A DNA stretch of 64,000 nucleotides from Acinetobacter pittii (GTDB lineage Bacteria; Pseudomonadota; Gammaproteobacteria; Pseudomonadales; Moraxellaceae), in assembly GCF_034067285.1 (NCBI RefSeq), contig NZ_CP139286.1, forward strand, positions 1,736,001 to 1,800,000, read 5' to 3'. The notes beneath the pieces are model-generated. The model worked only from the letters and a program-made list of their open reading frames with translations. It was not told the origin of the DNA and searched no databases. The translations under genes and the position numbers were made by a program. This document shows positions 36,964 through 46,800 of this stretch, in pieces. How positions within the stretch are numbered: the stretch's first letter is position 1; every line of letters begins with the position of its first letter.

Positions 36964-37718
36964 TTAAATAGTCCTTTGTGCCAAACCCGTTTACTTGTCA
37001 CACTGTGATACGGTGCTTCATTGTGAACATATGCCAAAGTTAAAGCATCTAAAATGCTCCATAAAATATCCAGCTTAAACTGCAATATTTCAAGCATTCG
37101 TTCTTGTTGCTCAAAAGTTGTAAATGAATCAAGCGTAATTGTTAAACCATGTTCAACATCACGGCGCGCCTGACTTAAACGAGAACGAAAATATTCATAG
37201 CCTTTATCATCAATCCATGGGTAGTGCTGCGGCCATGAATCAAGACGTGATTGGTGAATTTGTGGGGCAAAAAGTTCAGTTAACGAGCTGCTTGCTGCCT
37301 CACGCCATGAGGCACGGCGTGCGAAATTTACATAGGCATCTACTGCAAAACGGACACCAGGTAATACGAGTTCTTCAGAAATAACTTGTTCACGACTCAA
37401 GCCCACAGCTTCGGCTAATCGTAACCATGCTTCTCGTCCACCGCCATCAGGATATTCACCATCTTGATCGATCATGCGTTGAATCCATTCTTGACGGACT
37501 CGTTGGTCAGGGCAATTTGCCATAATGGCCGCATCTTTAAGCGGAATATTAATTTGATAGTAATATCGGTTTGCTACCCAAGCTTGAATTTGCTGTTGAT
37601 TTGCTCGGCCTTCATACATCATCACGTGAAATGGATGATAGATATGATAATACTGGCCTTTTTCGATAATGGCTTGTTTGAATTGCTCGGTCGTCAAAGC
37701 TTCAGGTGTTTGAGTCAT
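36960..37718 (-). CDS. pqqC: PqqC, pyrroloquinoline-quinone synthase
   Basis: This cofactor-free oxidase carries out the last ring closure and eight-electron oxidation that yields PQQ. The 252-residue length is standard. Characteristic segments are [17 protein letters not shown] near the N-terminus, [20 protein letters not shown], and the [14 protein letters not shown] active-site stretch. It is third in the operon, nine bases after pqqB. Confidence 0.96.
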
Positions 37719-37726
37719 GTTTCACC

Positions 37727-38638
37727 TTAGAGTTCAATCTGCATGCCATCATAGGCAACCTCTACACCATTTGCTTTAAGCTCAGCAAACTGGCTAGAGT
37801 TTTCATTTAAAATTGGATTGGTGTTGTTAATATGAATCAGCACTTTTTTAGGTGTGGTTAGCTGATTTAAATAAGACAGTGAACCACCTTCGCCACTAAT
37901 ATATAAATGCCCCATTTCACGGCCAGTTTTCGTTCCAACCCCTGTCTGTTGCATTTCATCATCTGTCCAAAGCGTACCATCAATCATGACGCAGTCTGAA
38001 CTCTGCATAATCTGCATGATTTGATCGTCAATTTTTCCAAGACCCGGTGCATAGAACAACTGTTTTTGCGTTTTATGATCTTTGATAATTAAAGCAATAT
38101 TGTCGCCATCATGTGGGTCATGTCGATGCGGTGAATATGGCGGTGCAGCACTTTTAATAATTAAAGGTAAAAATTCTAAATTTTCGAAACCATCAACTTT
38201 AAAGGCTTGCGTAGGATTAATCTCATGGTATTGAAGACCACCATTCCAGTGTTTGAGTATATTAAAAACAGGAAAGCCACTCGTTAAATCTTGGTGGACC
38301 ATTTCTGTACACCATACATTCATTGGACAACCTTCACGTAAGGTTAAAAGCCCAGTGGTATGGTCTAACTGACTGTCCATTAAAATAACGCTCGTTATTC
38401 CTGTATCACGCAATTTACGTGCTGGTTGAGCTGCTTTAAATTCGAAAAGTTGCTGCCGAATATCAGGTGATGCATTTAATAAAACCCAATCTGTCCCATT
38501 TTCAGAAACAGCAATTGATGATTGAGTACGGGCTTTGGCTTGGATTGTACCTGTGCGCACACCGTGACAATTCGGGCAATTACAATTCCACTGCGGGAAC
38601 CCGCCTCCAGCAGCTGAACCTAAAACATAAATATACAT
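37727..38638 (-). CDS. pqqB: PqqB, metallo-beta-lactamase-fold PQQ biosynthesis protein
   Basis: The 303-residue protein of the metallo-beta-lactamase superfamily is thought to oxidise the PqqA-derived Tyr during PQQ synthesis. It opens with [20 protein letters not shown], where the Cys cluster could bind structural zinc. It has the metal-site His/Asp motif [12 protein letters not shown] and [14 protein letters not shown] strong hairpin separates it from pqqA. Confidence 0.95.
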   Translation of the reverse strand: MYIYVLGSAAGGGFPQWNCNCPNCHGVRTGTIQAKARTQSSIAVSENGTDWVLLNASPDIRQQLFEFKAAQPARKLRDTGITSVILMDSQLDHTTGLLTLREGCPMNVWCTEMVHQDLTSGFPVFNILKHWNGGLQYHEINPTQAFKVDGFENLEFLPLIIKSAAPPYSPHRHDPHDGDNIALIIKDHKTQKQLFYAPGLGKIDDQIMQIMQSSDCVMIDGTLWTDDEMQQTGVGTKTGREMGHLYISGEGGSLSYLNQLTTPKKVLIHINNTNPILNENSSQFAELKANGVEVAYDGMQIEL

Positions 38639-38663
38639 AAAATTAATATCTTATTAGAAAGAG

Positions 38664-38692
38664 ATAAGCCCTAGAGCAAGACTAGGGCTTAT
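38664..38692 (-). terminator. Hairpin between pqqA and pqqB
   Basis: ATAAGCCCTAG (38664-38674) pairs perfectly with 38682-38692 around a 7-base loop. There is no U-run after it in the direction of transcription, so it should slow, process or stabilise rather than fully stop. That fits the need for far more PqqA than PqqB-E. Confidence 0.65.
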
Positions 38693-38713
38693 AACATATT
38701 TGGATGAAACTGA

Positions 38714-38788
38714 TTAACGTGCTTCGAAGTACATTGTAACTTCAAAACCAATGCGTAAATCAGTAAAAGCTGGTTTAGTCCATTGCAT
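38714..38788 (-). CDS. pqqA: PqqA, precursor peptide of PQQ
   Basis: The 24-residue peptide MQWTKPAFTDLRIGFEVTMY followed by FEAR is the ribosomal precursor whose Glu16 and Tyr20 (motif GFEVTMY) are joined to form PQQ. The ATG at 38788 is preceded by CCGGAGATAATTT. It is the first gene of the pqq operon and is too short for ordinary gene finders. PQQ is the cofactor of glucose dehydrogenase in Acinetobacter. Confidence 0.95.
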   Translation of the reverse strand: MQWTKPAFTDLRIGFEVTMYFEAR

Positions 38789-39244
38789 AAATTATCTCCG
38801 GTTCATATTAATCTTGTGAAATGAATCACTTGATTAAGATTTTAAGGCAATTAAAAATTTATTTTAAATAATAAAAGTAGTTTTGTAGATAATCTCTAGA
38901 CAATATATTGTTCGATAATTGTGTTTTTTGTCCAAATTTTAGCAATCTTATTATTTTGGGAAAATTATTTTATTAATATTTATAGTCTTTTTAAAGAAAT
39001 TATATTTACTTTTATTAACTATAAAGATTAGCTCAATATTTATTATATCTTTGATAATTATATGAAAATTTTAATGGAAAAATTATGTGTTTAATATTTA
39101 AGATATTTTTTAAATAATACTATTTTTTATTAAGTATGCTAATTGTGCAAATTTTATTCTCTTTTAGGTTATATTCATTTTTCATCAAATATTCATACTA
39201 AAAACGTATTTTTTATGCGTCTTAATTGATCAAATGATAAGAAA
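38789..39244. other. Divergent AT-rich region between pqqA and the nucleotidase gene
   Basis: This 456-base gene-free stretch should carry the pqq promoter (leftward) and the nucleotidase promoter (rightward). It is very AT-rich and I could not choose a convincing promoter pair or operator. Confidence 0.4.
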
Positions 39245-41026
39245 ATGAAAAATTTAACAATACTTTTTAAAGTAACAACACTTTCTCTAGCAGTAACGTT
39301 ATTGGCGGGATGTAATGACGATGATGATAACGACACAGCACCACCTGTCCAAAGAAGCAATCAGACTGTAAATATTTTAGCTTTTAATGACTTTCACGGA
39401 AATCTTGAACCTCCTAAGCGTTATGTTGAGGCACCAAATCCAAATGATACTACTCAAACTGTTCGTATTCCTGTGGGTGGGGTTAGTTACTTTGCCGATG
39501 CCATTAAAAAACTTAAAGCAGAAAATCCAAATAATGCAGTGGTTTCGGCAGGCGATTTAATTAGTGCTTCGCCTCTAACCTCTTCTTTATTTTTAGATGA
39601 ACCGACCATTGAAGTCATGAATGATATTCAAATTGACTTTAATGCTGTAGGTAACCATGAATTTGACCGTGGTACAGATGAATTACGCCGTTTAAAGAAC
39701 GGCGGATGTCAGCAATATACCAGCACTGCCCCATGCCAAATTAATAAAAACTTTAGTGGTGCAAAATTTGATTTCCTTGCTGCCAACGTAGCAATGAAAA
39801 GTGATGCCAGCAAAACAATCTTTCCTGCTTATAAAGTCAAAACTTATGGTGGAATTCCAGTCGCGTTTATTGGTTTAACCCTTAAAGCGACCCCAAGTAT
39901 TGTTTCTGCTGCTGGTATTAAAGACGTTGAATTCCGTGATGAAGCAGATACGGTAAACGCTTTGATTCCTGAGTTACGAAAACAAGGAATTGAAGCCATT
40001 GTCGTAGTTGTGCATGAGGGCGCGGCGCCAAGTACGAAGTTTAATGAAAAAACATGTGATGGCTTAAGCGGCCCAATTTTAGGAATTTTGGATAAATTAA
40101 ATCCGGCAGTTGATATTGTTGTTTCAGGCCATACACACCAATCTTATATTTGTGACTATTCTACAAAAAATCCGGCAAAACCGTTCTTACTTACTTCGGC
40201 TGGACAGTATGGCACACTCATTACTGACATCAAGGTTGAGCTAGATGGTAAAACTGGGGATGTGATTAAAAAGGATGCTAAACAAGTTCCTATACAAAGT
40301 GAAGCCTATATGTCTGGTACAACCACTGTAAGCCTTACAGACCTCTATCAAAAATTTAGTAAAACCCCAAGCATTGAAGCCATTTTAGATAAATACCGCC
40401 AAGCTGTGACCACTATTTCAAGCCGTGTGGTTGGAACTGCAACAGCAGTAGTAAGTCGTACTCAAGTTGAAAGTGGTGAAAGTCCGCTCGGTATTATGAT
40501 TGCCGATGCTCAGCAAGCGGCTGCCCTAAAAGCAAGTAACCAAGGCTCTGATTTTACCTTAATGAATCCAGGTGGTGTACGTGCTGATCTGCTCATCAAT
40601 AGCAGTAACCAGATTACCTTTGGTGATGTTTTTGCAGTTCAGCCCTTTGGCAACTCTATTGTGACTTTGAGCTTAACTGGCAAACAGATTAGAGATGTGC
40701 TTGAGCAGCAATGGTCAGGTGCAAATGCAAACTCACCTAGAATTTTACAACCATCTAAAGAATTAAGTTATCAATATGCGGCAAATGCGGCTGTTTCACC
40801 AAGAGCAAGTAACATCATGGTCGCTGGTTCACCGTTGGTTGACAGTAAAATATACCGCGTGACGGTAAATAGTTTCTTGGCAGATGGAGGTGATAACTTC
40901 ACCGTATTAAAAGATGGTCAAAACCGTGTAGGTGGTGGTCAAGATATTGATGCCCTTGAAAGCTATGTCGCTAAGAATTCACCTTTAATTATTCCAGCTA
41001 CAACACGTATTAAAGTCATCAAATAG
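39245..41026 (+). CDS. UshA-type 5'-nucleotidase / metallophosphatase lipoprotein
   Basis: The 593-residue protein has a lipoprotein signal ending LLAGC and an Asp-rich mature start. The N-terminal metallophosphatase domain (about 45-330) shows the dimetal motifs LAFNDFHGNLEP, VVSAGDLIS, VGNHEFDRG, VVVHEGA and SGHTHQSY. The C-terminal 5'-nucleotidase domain (about 385-570) shows LMNPGGVRADL and FAVQPFGNS, which bind the nucleoside base. It should dephosphorylate nucleotides or hydrolyse sugar nucleotides in the periplasm, anchored to a membrane. It is a single gene ended by a hairpin at 41038-41062. Confidence 0.9.
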   Translation: MKNLTILFKVTTLSLAVTLLAGCNDDDDNDTAPPVQRSNQTVNILAFNDFHGNLEPPKRYVEAPNPNDTTQTVRIPVGGVSYFADAIKKLKAENPNNAVVSAGDLISASPLTSSLFLDEPTIEVMNDIQIDFNAVGNHEFDRGTDELRRLKNGGCQQYTSTAPCQINKNFSGAKFDFLAANVAMKSDASKTIFPAYKVKTYGGIPVAFIGLTLKATPSIVSAAGIKDVEFRDEADTVNALIPELRKQGIEAIVVVVHEGAAPSTKFNEKTCDGLSGPILGILDKLNPAVDIVVSGHTHQSYICDYSTKNPAKPFLLTSAGQYGTLITDIKVELDGKTGDVIKKDAKQVPIQSEAYMSGTTTVSLTDLYQKFSKTPSIEAILDKYRQAVTTISSRVVGTATAVVSRTQVESGESPLGIMIADAQQAAALKASNQGSDFTLMNPGGVRADLLINSSNQITFGDVFAVQPFGNSIVTLSLTGKQIRDVLEQQWSGANANSPRILQPSKELSYQYAANAAVSPRASNIMVAGSPLVDSKIYRVTVNSFLADGGDNFTVLKDGQNRVGGGQDIDALESYVAKNSPLIIPATTRIKVIK

Positions 41027-41037
41027 TAAATTTAATA

Positions 41038-41062
41038 AAAAAGGACAGTTTAGGCTGTCCTT
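41038..41062. terminator. Terminator after the nucleotidase gene
   Basis: AAAGGACAG pairs with CTGTCCTTT around TTTAGG. It lies between two convergent genes. Confidence 0.75.
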
Positions 41063-41081
41063 TGGTTTTTATTCGTAGTTC

Positions 41082-41483
41082 TTATTCTGTATAGAGATTA
41101 AGTTCAATACTACTGATATTGGTTCCTGTATTCGCAAAAATAACATCTATGACTTCATGCAGTAACTCTTTTACTTTTTCATGTTCATAACTGGTTGCTT
41201 CTGCCGTTTTTAGACAAATCAAGTTACAGCTCATTTTATCTTTTCTGATCTTATAAATACTTTTACTTTTTCCTAAGAACACTCTTTTGATGAGTTTACG
41301 ATTTTCAAATTCAGATAAGATTCGATAAATTGTTCCAAGCGTAATTTTATGTTCATTTTTAATTTGTGCATAAATACTTACCGCGCTTAAGCCTTGTGGA
41401 TTTTGATTTAAAATTTCAAAAACCTGAATTCTCGATTTTTTTATTGGTAGTCCATTTAATAATGATTTTGATGTTGCCGTCAT
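41082..41483 (-). CDS. Fur-family regulator with degraded metal-binding site
   Basis: The 133-residue protein has the Fur winged-helix: QVFEILNQNPQGLSAVSIYA, then the recognition region ITLGTIYRILSEFENRKLIKRV, which matches Fur's TVYRVL helix. The dimerisation domain is unusual. Where Fur has the His-rich HHHHD-xx-C segment and CxxC, this protein has KMSCNLICLKTAEATSY, so most histidines and one structural Cys are missing. It could sense metal differently or be constitutive. It lies beside the siderophore receptor gene on the same strand, so local control of the siderophore locus is a fair inference. I see no clear ribosome site at the ATG. Confidence 0.75.
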   Translation of the reverse strand: MTATSKSLLNGLPIKKSRIQVFEILNQNPQGLSAVSIYAQIKNEHKITLGTIYRILSEFENRKLIKRVFLGKSKSIYKIRKDKMSCNLICLKTAEATSYEHEKVKELLHEVIDVIFANTGTNISSIELNLYTE

Positions 41484-41576
41484 GATTAATTAGCCTTAAT
41501 GTTGAGAAGTATAGAAATTTTTAAAATTATTTTGTCTATACTTACTTGAAAATTATGGATATTTGTACGTTAAAAA

Positions 41577-41608
41577 GCAAAGCCTATTCCCCTATGAATA
41601 GGCTTTGC
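41577..41608 (-). terminator. Terminator of the TonB receptor gene
   Basis: GCAAAGCCTATTC pairs with GAATAGGCTTTGC around CCCTAT, followed on the minus strand by TTTTT. Confidence 0.8.
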
Positions 41609-41621
41609 CCTTCGTTTTACC

Positions 41622-43583
41622 TTAGAAACTATAAGTCGCTTTTACAAAATAATTACGGCCATAAAGTTTGGTATTAAAGGTTTTATTTTTATCTTCCAGA
41701 TCAACATCGGTCAGGTTTTTCACACCATAGTCCAATGTTAAGCGTGGTGAAAGTGGTGAAGTAAATGTCACGTCATAAGTGGTATAAGCTGGTAACTCTT
41801 TAGTTGCAGAGTACATTTGCTTACCAACGTAGCTTACCCCTGCATTTACACGGAAGTCTTCAACGGGTGCCCAAGAAATTGAACCATTAGCCAGCCATTC
41901 TGGTCGTTCAGTTAAATCTTGACCTGTCGTTTTATTTTTTGCATCAAGATAAGTGGCATTTGCCTTAACACCTAAATTATCTGTGAAATCATAACCACCT
42001 GTAAGTTCAACACCTTTAAGCTCTGCACGACTTACATTAGTCCAGATTTTTCTAAAATCACCCACTAAACGCGGGTCTCCATTACTTAAGGTAATGGCTT
42101 CGATCAGGTTCTTCACATCATTTTGGAAAACGGTAACACCAGCATTCCAGTTTGGACGGGTTACAATTAAGGATGCTTCATAGTTGGTGCTTTCTTCTGG
42201 CTCTAAGTCAGGATTGCCTCGAATGTGACAACTACCACCACATGAAATCATTGAGTAATTGATGTCTAACTGTGCAGGAGCCGGAACTTTATAAGCTTGG
42301 CCTACACCACCTTTTAGCACAACACCTTCCGCGAGTTCATAGGACAAATAGGCTTTACCAGTCGATTTACCATCGAAGTCATCAAAGTCGTCGTAACGGC
42401 CGCCTAAAGTTAAAGTCAGTGCATCATTAATATGGGTATCGTTTTGAACAAATACACCGTAGCTCTTCTGCTGGTTTTTTCCAGTGCCGATATAGCTCAC
42501 AACGTCTGTAATTTTTTGGTCTTTATAATCAAAACCTGCTGTGGTGTTATTCATCAGCCAATCAAAGTTAGCAAAGGCACGACCAATTAAATTTTCTTGC
42601 TTATATTGACGGTTTTGTGGCGCATCATATTCGCTATCGTAGTCAGAAATTTTAGCTGTTTCTTTACCAATGTAAGCTTCTGTTTTACCCCAACCCCATT
42701 TTCCACGGTGAGCAATTCCCACATTGGTTCGTTTCATTTCTGATTCTTGAATTGAAGTTGCCGCATCTTGGGTCAGTGGGCGTTTATCGTTGTTATAACC
42801 CAAATCTAGGTCTAAAGTTTGTTGGTCATTAATATTCCAACTTAATGTACCGTTTACGTTTTTAGTATCTTTTTCTACAAAGTAAGCCCCATCTGGATCT
42901 GGTTTGCCATTTCGGTACCATGCATCACGGTTATAGGCATCTCCTGCCAAAGTAAAACTTAGATTGTCGGTTAAACCGCCGTATAAGTTAAATCCGTAAC
43001 GGAATTGCTCTTTACCATTTCCGCGGTCTGCTCGATTATATTGGCCAAAGACCGAACCATGCAGCTGCCCATCCTCGGCTTTCTTGGTAATAATATTGAT
43101 GACTCCGCCCATGGCATCTGCTCCATAGAGCGACGACATTGGTCCTCGAATCACTTCTACTCGTTCAATACTATTTAAAGGGATTGCGCTCCAGTCAAAG
43201 TCATTACCTCGCCACATGGCACCATTAGATGACATACGCTTACCGTTAAGTAGGATGAGTGTGTAGTTTCCCGATGTATTTAGCATTCCCCGTATAACGA
43301 TTTTATCTTGTCCGCTGTTGTAGTTATAAACCCCAGCTTGTTTTTGTAAAACATCAGCAAGACTGAGCGCCGCACTACGTTCAATCTCTTCACTCGTGAT
43401 CACACTAATGGAAGCAGGTGCTTTATCTACATCTTGTTCTTTTAATGCAGCGGAAACCACAATCGTTTTAAGTTTTTGAACTGATTCATTATTACTCGGC
43501 TGTTCACTATCTGTATTTGCTTGAACTGCAAACGGAAGCAGTGTTGAGATGGCGACCACCAGCGCCTTTTTAGTTAACGTCAT
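41622..43583 (-). CDS. TonB-dependent catecholate siderophore receptor (FepA-like)
   Basis: The outer membrane receptor has 653 residues from the ATG at 43583 (MTLTKKALVVAIS..), chosen because it gives a clean signal peptide ending VQA and is preceded by AGGGCCGAGAA. It contains a TonB box-like region (LKTIVVSAALKE), a plug domain (DKAPASISVITSEEIERS, VIRGMLNTSGNYTLILLNGK, MSSLYGADAMGGVINIITKK) and a barrel ending in Phe (YFVKATYSF). The loop CGGSCHIRGNPDLEPEES is typical of FepA/BfrA-type catecholate receptors. It is divergent from the RND gene with Fur-box-like sites between, so iron-repressed expression is expected. The mass of about 72 kDa fits the receptor called OM73 in A. baumannii 8399, from memory. 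Confidence 0.9.
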   Translation of the reverse strand: MTLTKKALVVAISTLLPFAVQANTDSEQPSNNESVQKLKTIVVSAALKEQDVDKAPASISVITSEEIERSAALSLADVLQKQAGVYNYNSGQDKIVIRGMLNTSGNYTLILLNGKRMSSNGAMWRGNDFDWSAIPLNSIERVEVIRGPMSSLYGADAMGGVINIITKKAEDGQLHGSVFGQYNRADRGNGKEQFRYGFNLYGGLTDNLSFTLAGDAYNRDAWYRNGKPDPDGAYFVEKDTKNVNGTLSWNINDQQTLDLDLGYNNDKRPLTQDAATSIQESEMKRTNVGIAHRGKWGWGKTEAYIGKETAKISDYDSEYDAPQNRQYKQENLIGRAFANFDWLMNNTTAGFDYKDQKITDVVSYIGTGKNQQKSYGVFVQNDTHINDALTLTLGGRYDDFDDFDGKSTGKAYLSYELAEGVVLKGGVGQAYKVPAPAQLDINYSMISCGGSCHIRGNPDLEPEESTNYEASLIVTRPNWNAGVTVFQNDVKNLIEAITLSNGDPRLVGDFRKIWTNVSRAELKGVELTGGYDFTDNLGVKANATYLDAKNKTTGQDLTERPEWLANGSISWAPVEDFRVNAGVSYVGKQMYSATKELPAYTTYDVTFTSPLSPRLTLDYGVKNLTDVDLEDKNKTFNTKLYGRNYFVKATYSF

Positions 43584-43614
43584 TTCTCGGCCCTTATTCT
43601 GGATAATAATTACC

Positions 43615-43637
43615 ATATGATAATTGTTATCATTTAT
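43615..43637. promoter_or_regulatory. Fur-box-like site upstream of the TonB receptor
   Basis: TGATAAT-T-GTTATCA (43618-43632), two near-perfect 7-1-7 half sites, sits 35 bases upstream of the receptor start. Confidence 0.7.
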
Positions 43638-43699
43638 GATGTGCCGAGCATCATATACTCATGACTTTTACTGTTCAAGATAAAAATAATTATTAGTTA

Positions 43700-43719
43700 T
43701 ATAATGATAATCATTATTG
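43700..43719. promoter_or_regulatory. Fur-box-like site in the receptor/RND divergent promoter
   Basis: The sequence from 43700 contains ATAATGATAATCATTAT, matching the classic 19-bp Fur box consensus at about 17 positions. It lies between the receptor gene and the RND gene. Confidence 0.8.
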
Positions 43720-43800
43720 TTTGTGATTTAAAAAAGCGTTAACATGGCACTTTCGTGTGCCTAAAAACCTATTTAAAACAATCTTAAAGTAGACATAACA

Positions 43801-46800
43801 ATGCTCTCTCGATTTTTTATCTACCACCCTATCTTTGTTTCTGTCATTGCAATTACTATTCTTATTTTTGGTTTTTTTGCCACTTTAGCCATGCCGGTCG
43901 AACGCTATCCAAACCTTGCACCACCCGGTGTCACGGTCGTGGCGAACTACCGTGGTGCAGCTGCTGACACTGTAGAAGAAAGTGTGACCCAAATTTTAGA
44001 ACAACAAATAAAGGGTCTGGATAATTTGCTGTACTTTACATCCCATAGTGAATCGTCCGGAACGAGCAGCATTGATATTCATTTTAAAATTGGCACAGAT
44101 ATCGATAAAGCACAGCTCCAAGTACAAAACCGAATTAATAGTGCCTTAAACCGTTTACCTGAGGAAGTTCAAAGACAAGGCGTAAACATATGGAAGACCA
44201 CGGGCGATATGCTGCTGATTGTGGGGCTATATGATGAAACTGGTAAAACCAGCAATATTGATTTGTCTGATTATATGGTGAATCACTTTGAACAACCTTT
44301 AAGTCAATTACAAGGGATTGGTGAAGTTGATGTTTTTGGTTCAAGTTATGCCATGCGCATTTGGTTAAACCCAAATCAGCTTAGAAATTACCAACTTGTG
44401 CCGAGTGATATTGAAAAGGCCCTCGAAGATTATAATACCCAAATTGCTGCTGGTTCGATTGGTGCAATGCCCTCTGCTTCTGATCAAAATATTTATGCAA
44501 AAGTAAAAGCAGGTTCGCGCTTAAAAACAATTGATGACTTTAAATCGGTGGTGGTTAAAGCAAATGTTGACGGTAGTCTTGTTTATTTAAAAGATGTCGC
44601 GAGAGTCGAATTAGGGGCAGAAAATTACGAAAGCATTAATACACTTAATGGCTATCCGTCGGCAGGTTTAGGAATTTCTTTAAGCCCCGATGCCAATGCA
44701 ATCGAGACTTCTGCTCTTATTAAAGACAAAATGGCTCAGCTTAGCCAACATTTACCAGCGGGATATAAAGTTGTTTATCCACGAGACAATACGCCATTTA
44801 TCGAAGAATCTATTAAGCAGGTCATGATCACTTTGCTTGAAGCAATCGTACTTGTCGTTATTGTCATGTATCTCTTTTTGCAAAATTGGCGTGCAACTCT
44901 TATTCCAACCATTACCGTTCCGATCGTCATTAGTGGCACATTTGTAGTGTTATATCTCTTTGGGATGAGCATTAACACGCTTACGCTATTTGCACTGGTT
45001 TTAGCAATTGGATTATTGGTTGATGACACGATTGTAGTCGTGGAAAATGTTGAGCGGCTTATGCACGAACAACAGCTAAGTGTACGTGAAGCTTGTTTAA
45101 TGTCGATGCAAGAGATTAGCGGCGCATTGGTAGGTATTACGTTGGTTTTAACCGCAGTATTTATCCCAATGGCTTTTTTTAGTGGTTCGACCGGTATGAT
45201 TTACCGTCAGTTTTCTATTACATTAGCAGCAGCTATGTTGTTATCGCTATTTGTAGCCATGACCATTACGCCAGCAATGTGCGCAGTTCTATTAAAAAAA
45301 CAGCATAAAAAACCGAAATGGGGACAAATGCTTGAGCTTGCTCTTGAAAAAGTCAGATCAGCTTTTAGTTTTTTATCGGTTCGCTTAACTCAATTTAAAG
45401 TATTTTCCATTCTATTGGTTGTGGGTATAGCGGTTATTTTATTTATGATTTACCGCAGTTTGCCTACAAGCTTTATTCCAAATGAAGATCAAGGACTGCT
45501 GGCTGTGCCTTATAGTTTGCATAACAGTGCTTCAATGAGCCAGACGGAAGAAGTTGGAAGACTCGTCAATAATTATTTTTTTGAACATGAAGCCAAAAAT
45601 ATTAATACCGTACTGGTCGTAAATGGGCAAAATTTTTCAGGGAGCGGTCCAAATTTGGGTATGGCCTTTGTTTCACTCAAACACTGGAATGAACGCAAAG
45701 GTGAAGCCAATACGGCGAGTGCTATTCGTGAACGTGCCCAAGCATATTTACAAAAGAACTTACCCGCTAAAGTCATGGTAGGAATGCCGCCAAGTGTATC
45801 TGGTTTAGGTCAGTCTGATGCTTTAGAGCTTTGGCTTAGAGATGTAAATGGTCAAGGGCGCGATGAATTAATTAAACAATATAAAGCCTTAGAAAAAGAA
45901 TCTCAGAATTATTCAGCCTTTGAAAATCTAAGCCCTCTGGTAAGTGAAGATAAAGCCGAAGTATTTATTCAACTCGACCAAAATAAAGCCAAAATGTTAG
46001 GAATTGACCAACAAGCAATTCGTTCAACCCTTTCGACGGCTTGGGGTGGAAACTATGTGGGCGATTTTGTTGAACGAGGTCGAATTAAGAGAATCATTAT
46101 GCAAGGCGATGCAGAGTTCCGTTCTAAACCCGAAGATTTAGCATATTGGCATGTGCGAAATAACTCAGGTGGCATGCTTTCTCTCGCCCATTTTGCGCAA
46201 AGTCAGTGGACAGGTGGCCCAGAAGCTCTTACCCGATTTATGGGACTAGCTGCCATTCAACTGGAAGCCAATGTAAGTTCAGGCTTTAGCTCAGGTCAGG
46301 CAATGCAACAGTTAAGTGATATGGTCGGTAAACAGTCTGGTATAGATGTCGCATGGAGCGGTCTTTCTTTACAAGAGCAACAATCTAGCCGCCAAGCGAT
46401 CTATTTATATCTCATTTCTATTTTGTTTATTTTCTTATGTTTGGCTGCCTTGTATGAAAGCTGGAAAGTTCCTTTTATTATTTTATTAGGGCTTCCTCTA
46501 GGCATTACAGGCACTATTATTTTTGCTTGGATTTTTAAGTTACCTAACGATGTTTACTTTCAAATTGCCCTATTAACGGGTATTGGCTTATCTTGTAAAA
46601 ATGCGATTCTCATTGTTGAGTTTGCGACTCAAGCACTCAAACAAGGAAAAAGTAAAATCGATGCGGCAAGTGAAGCTTTGAAACTGCGTTTACGTCCGAT
46701 TTTGATGACATCTCTTGCCTTTGGTGCGGGTGTGGTTCCTTTAATTTTTGCAACTGGTGCAGGCGCTGCGAGTAGATATGAAATTGGAATGAGCGTATTC

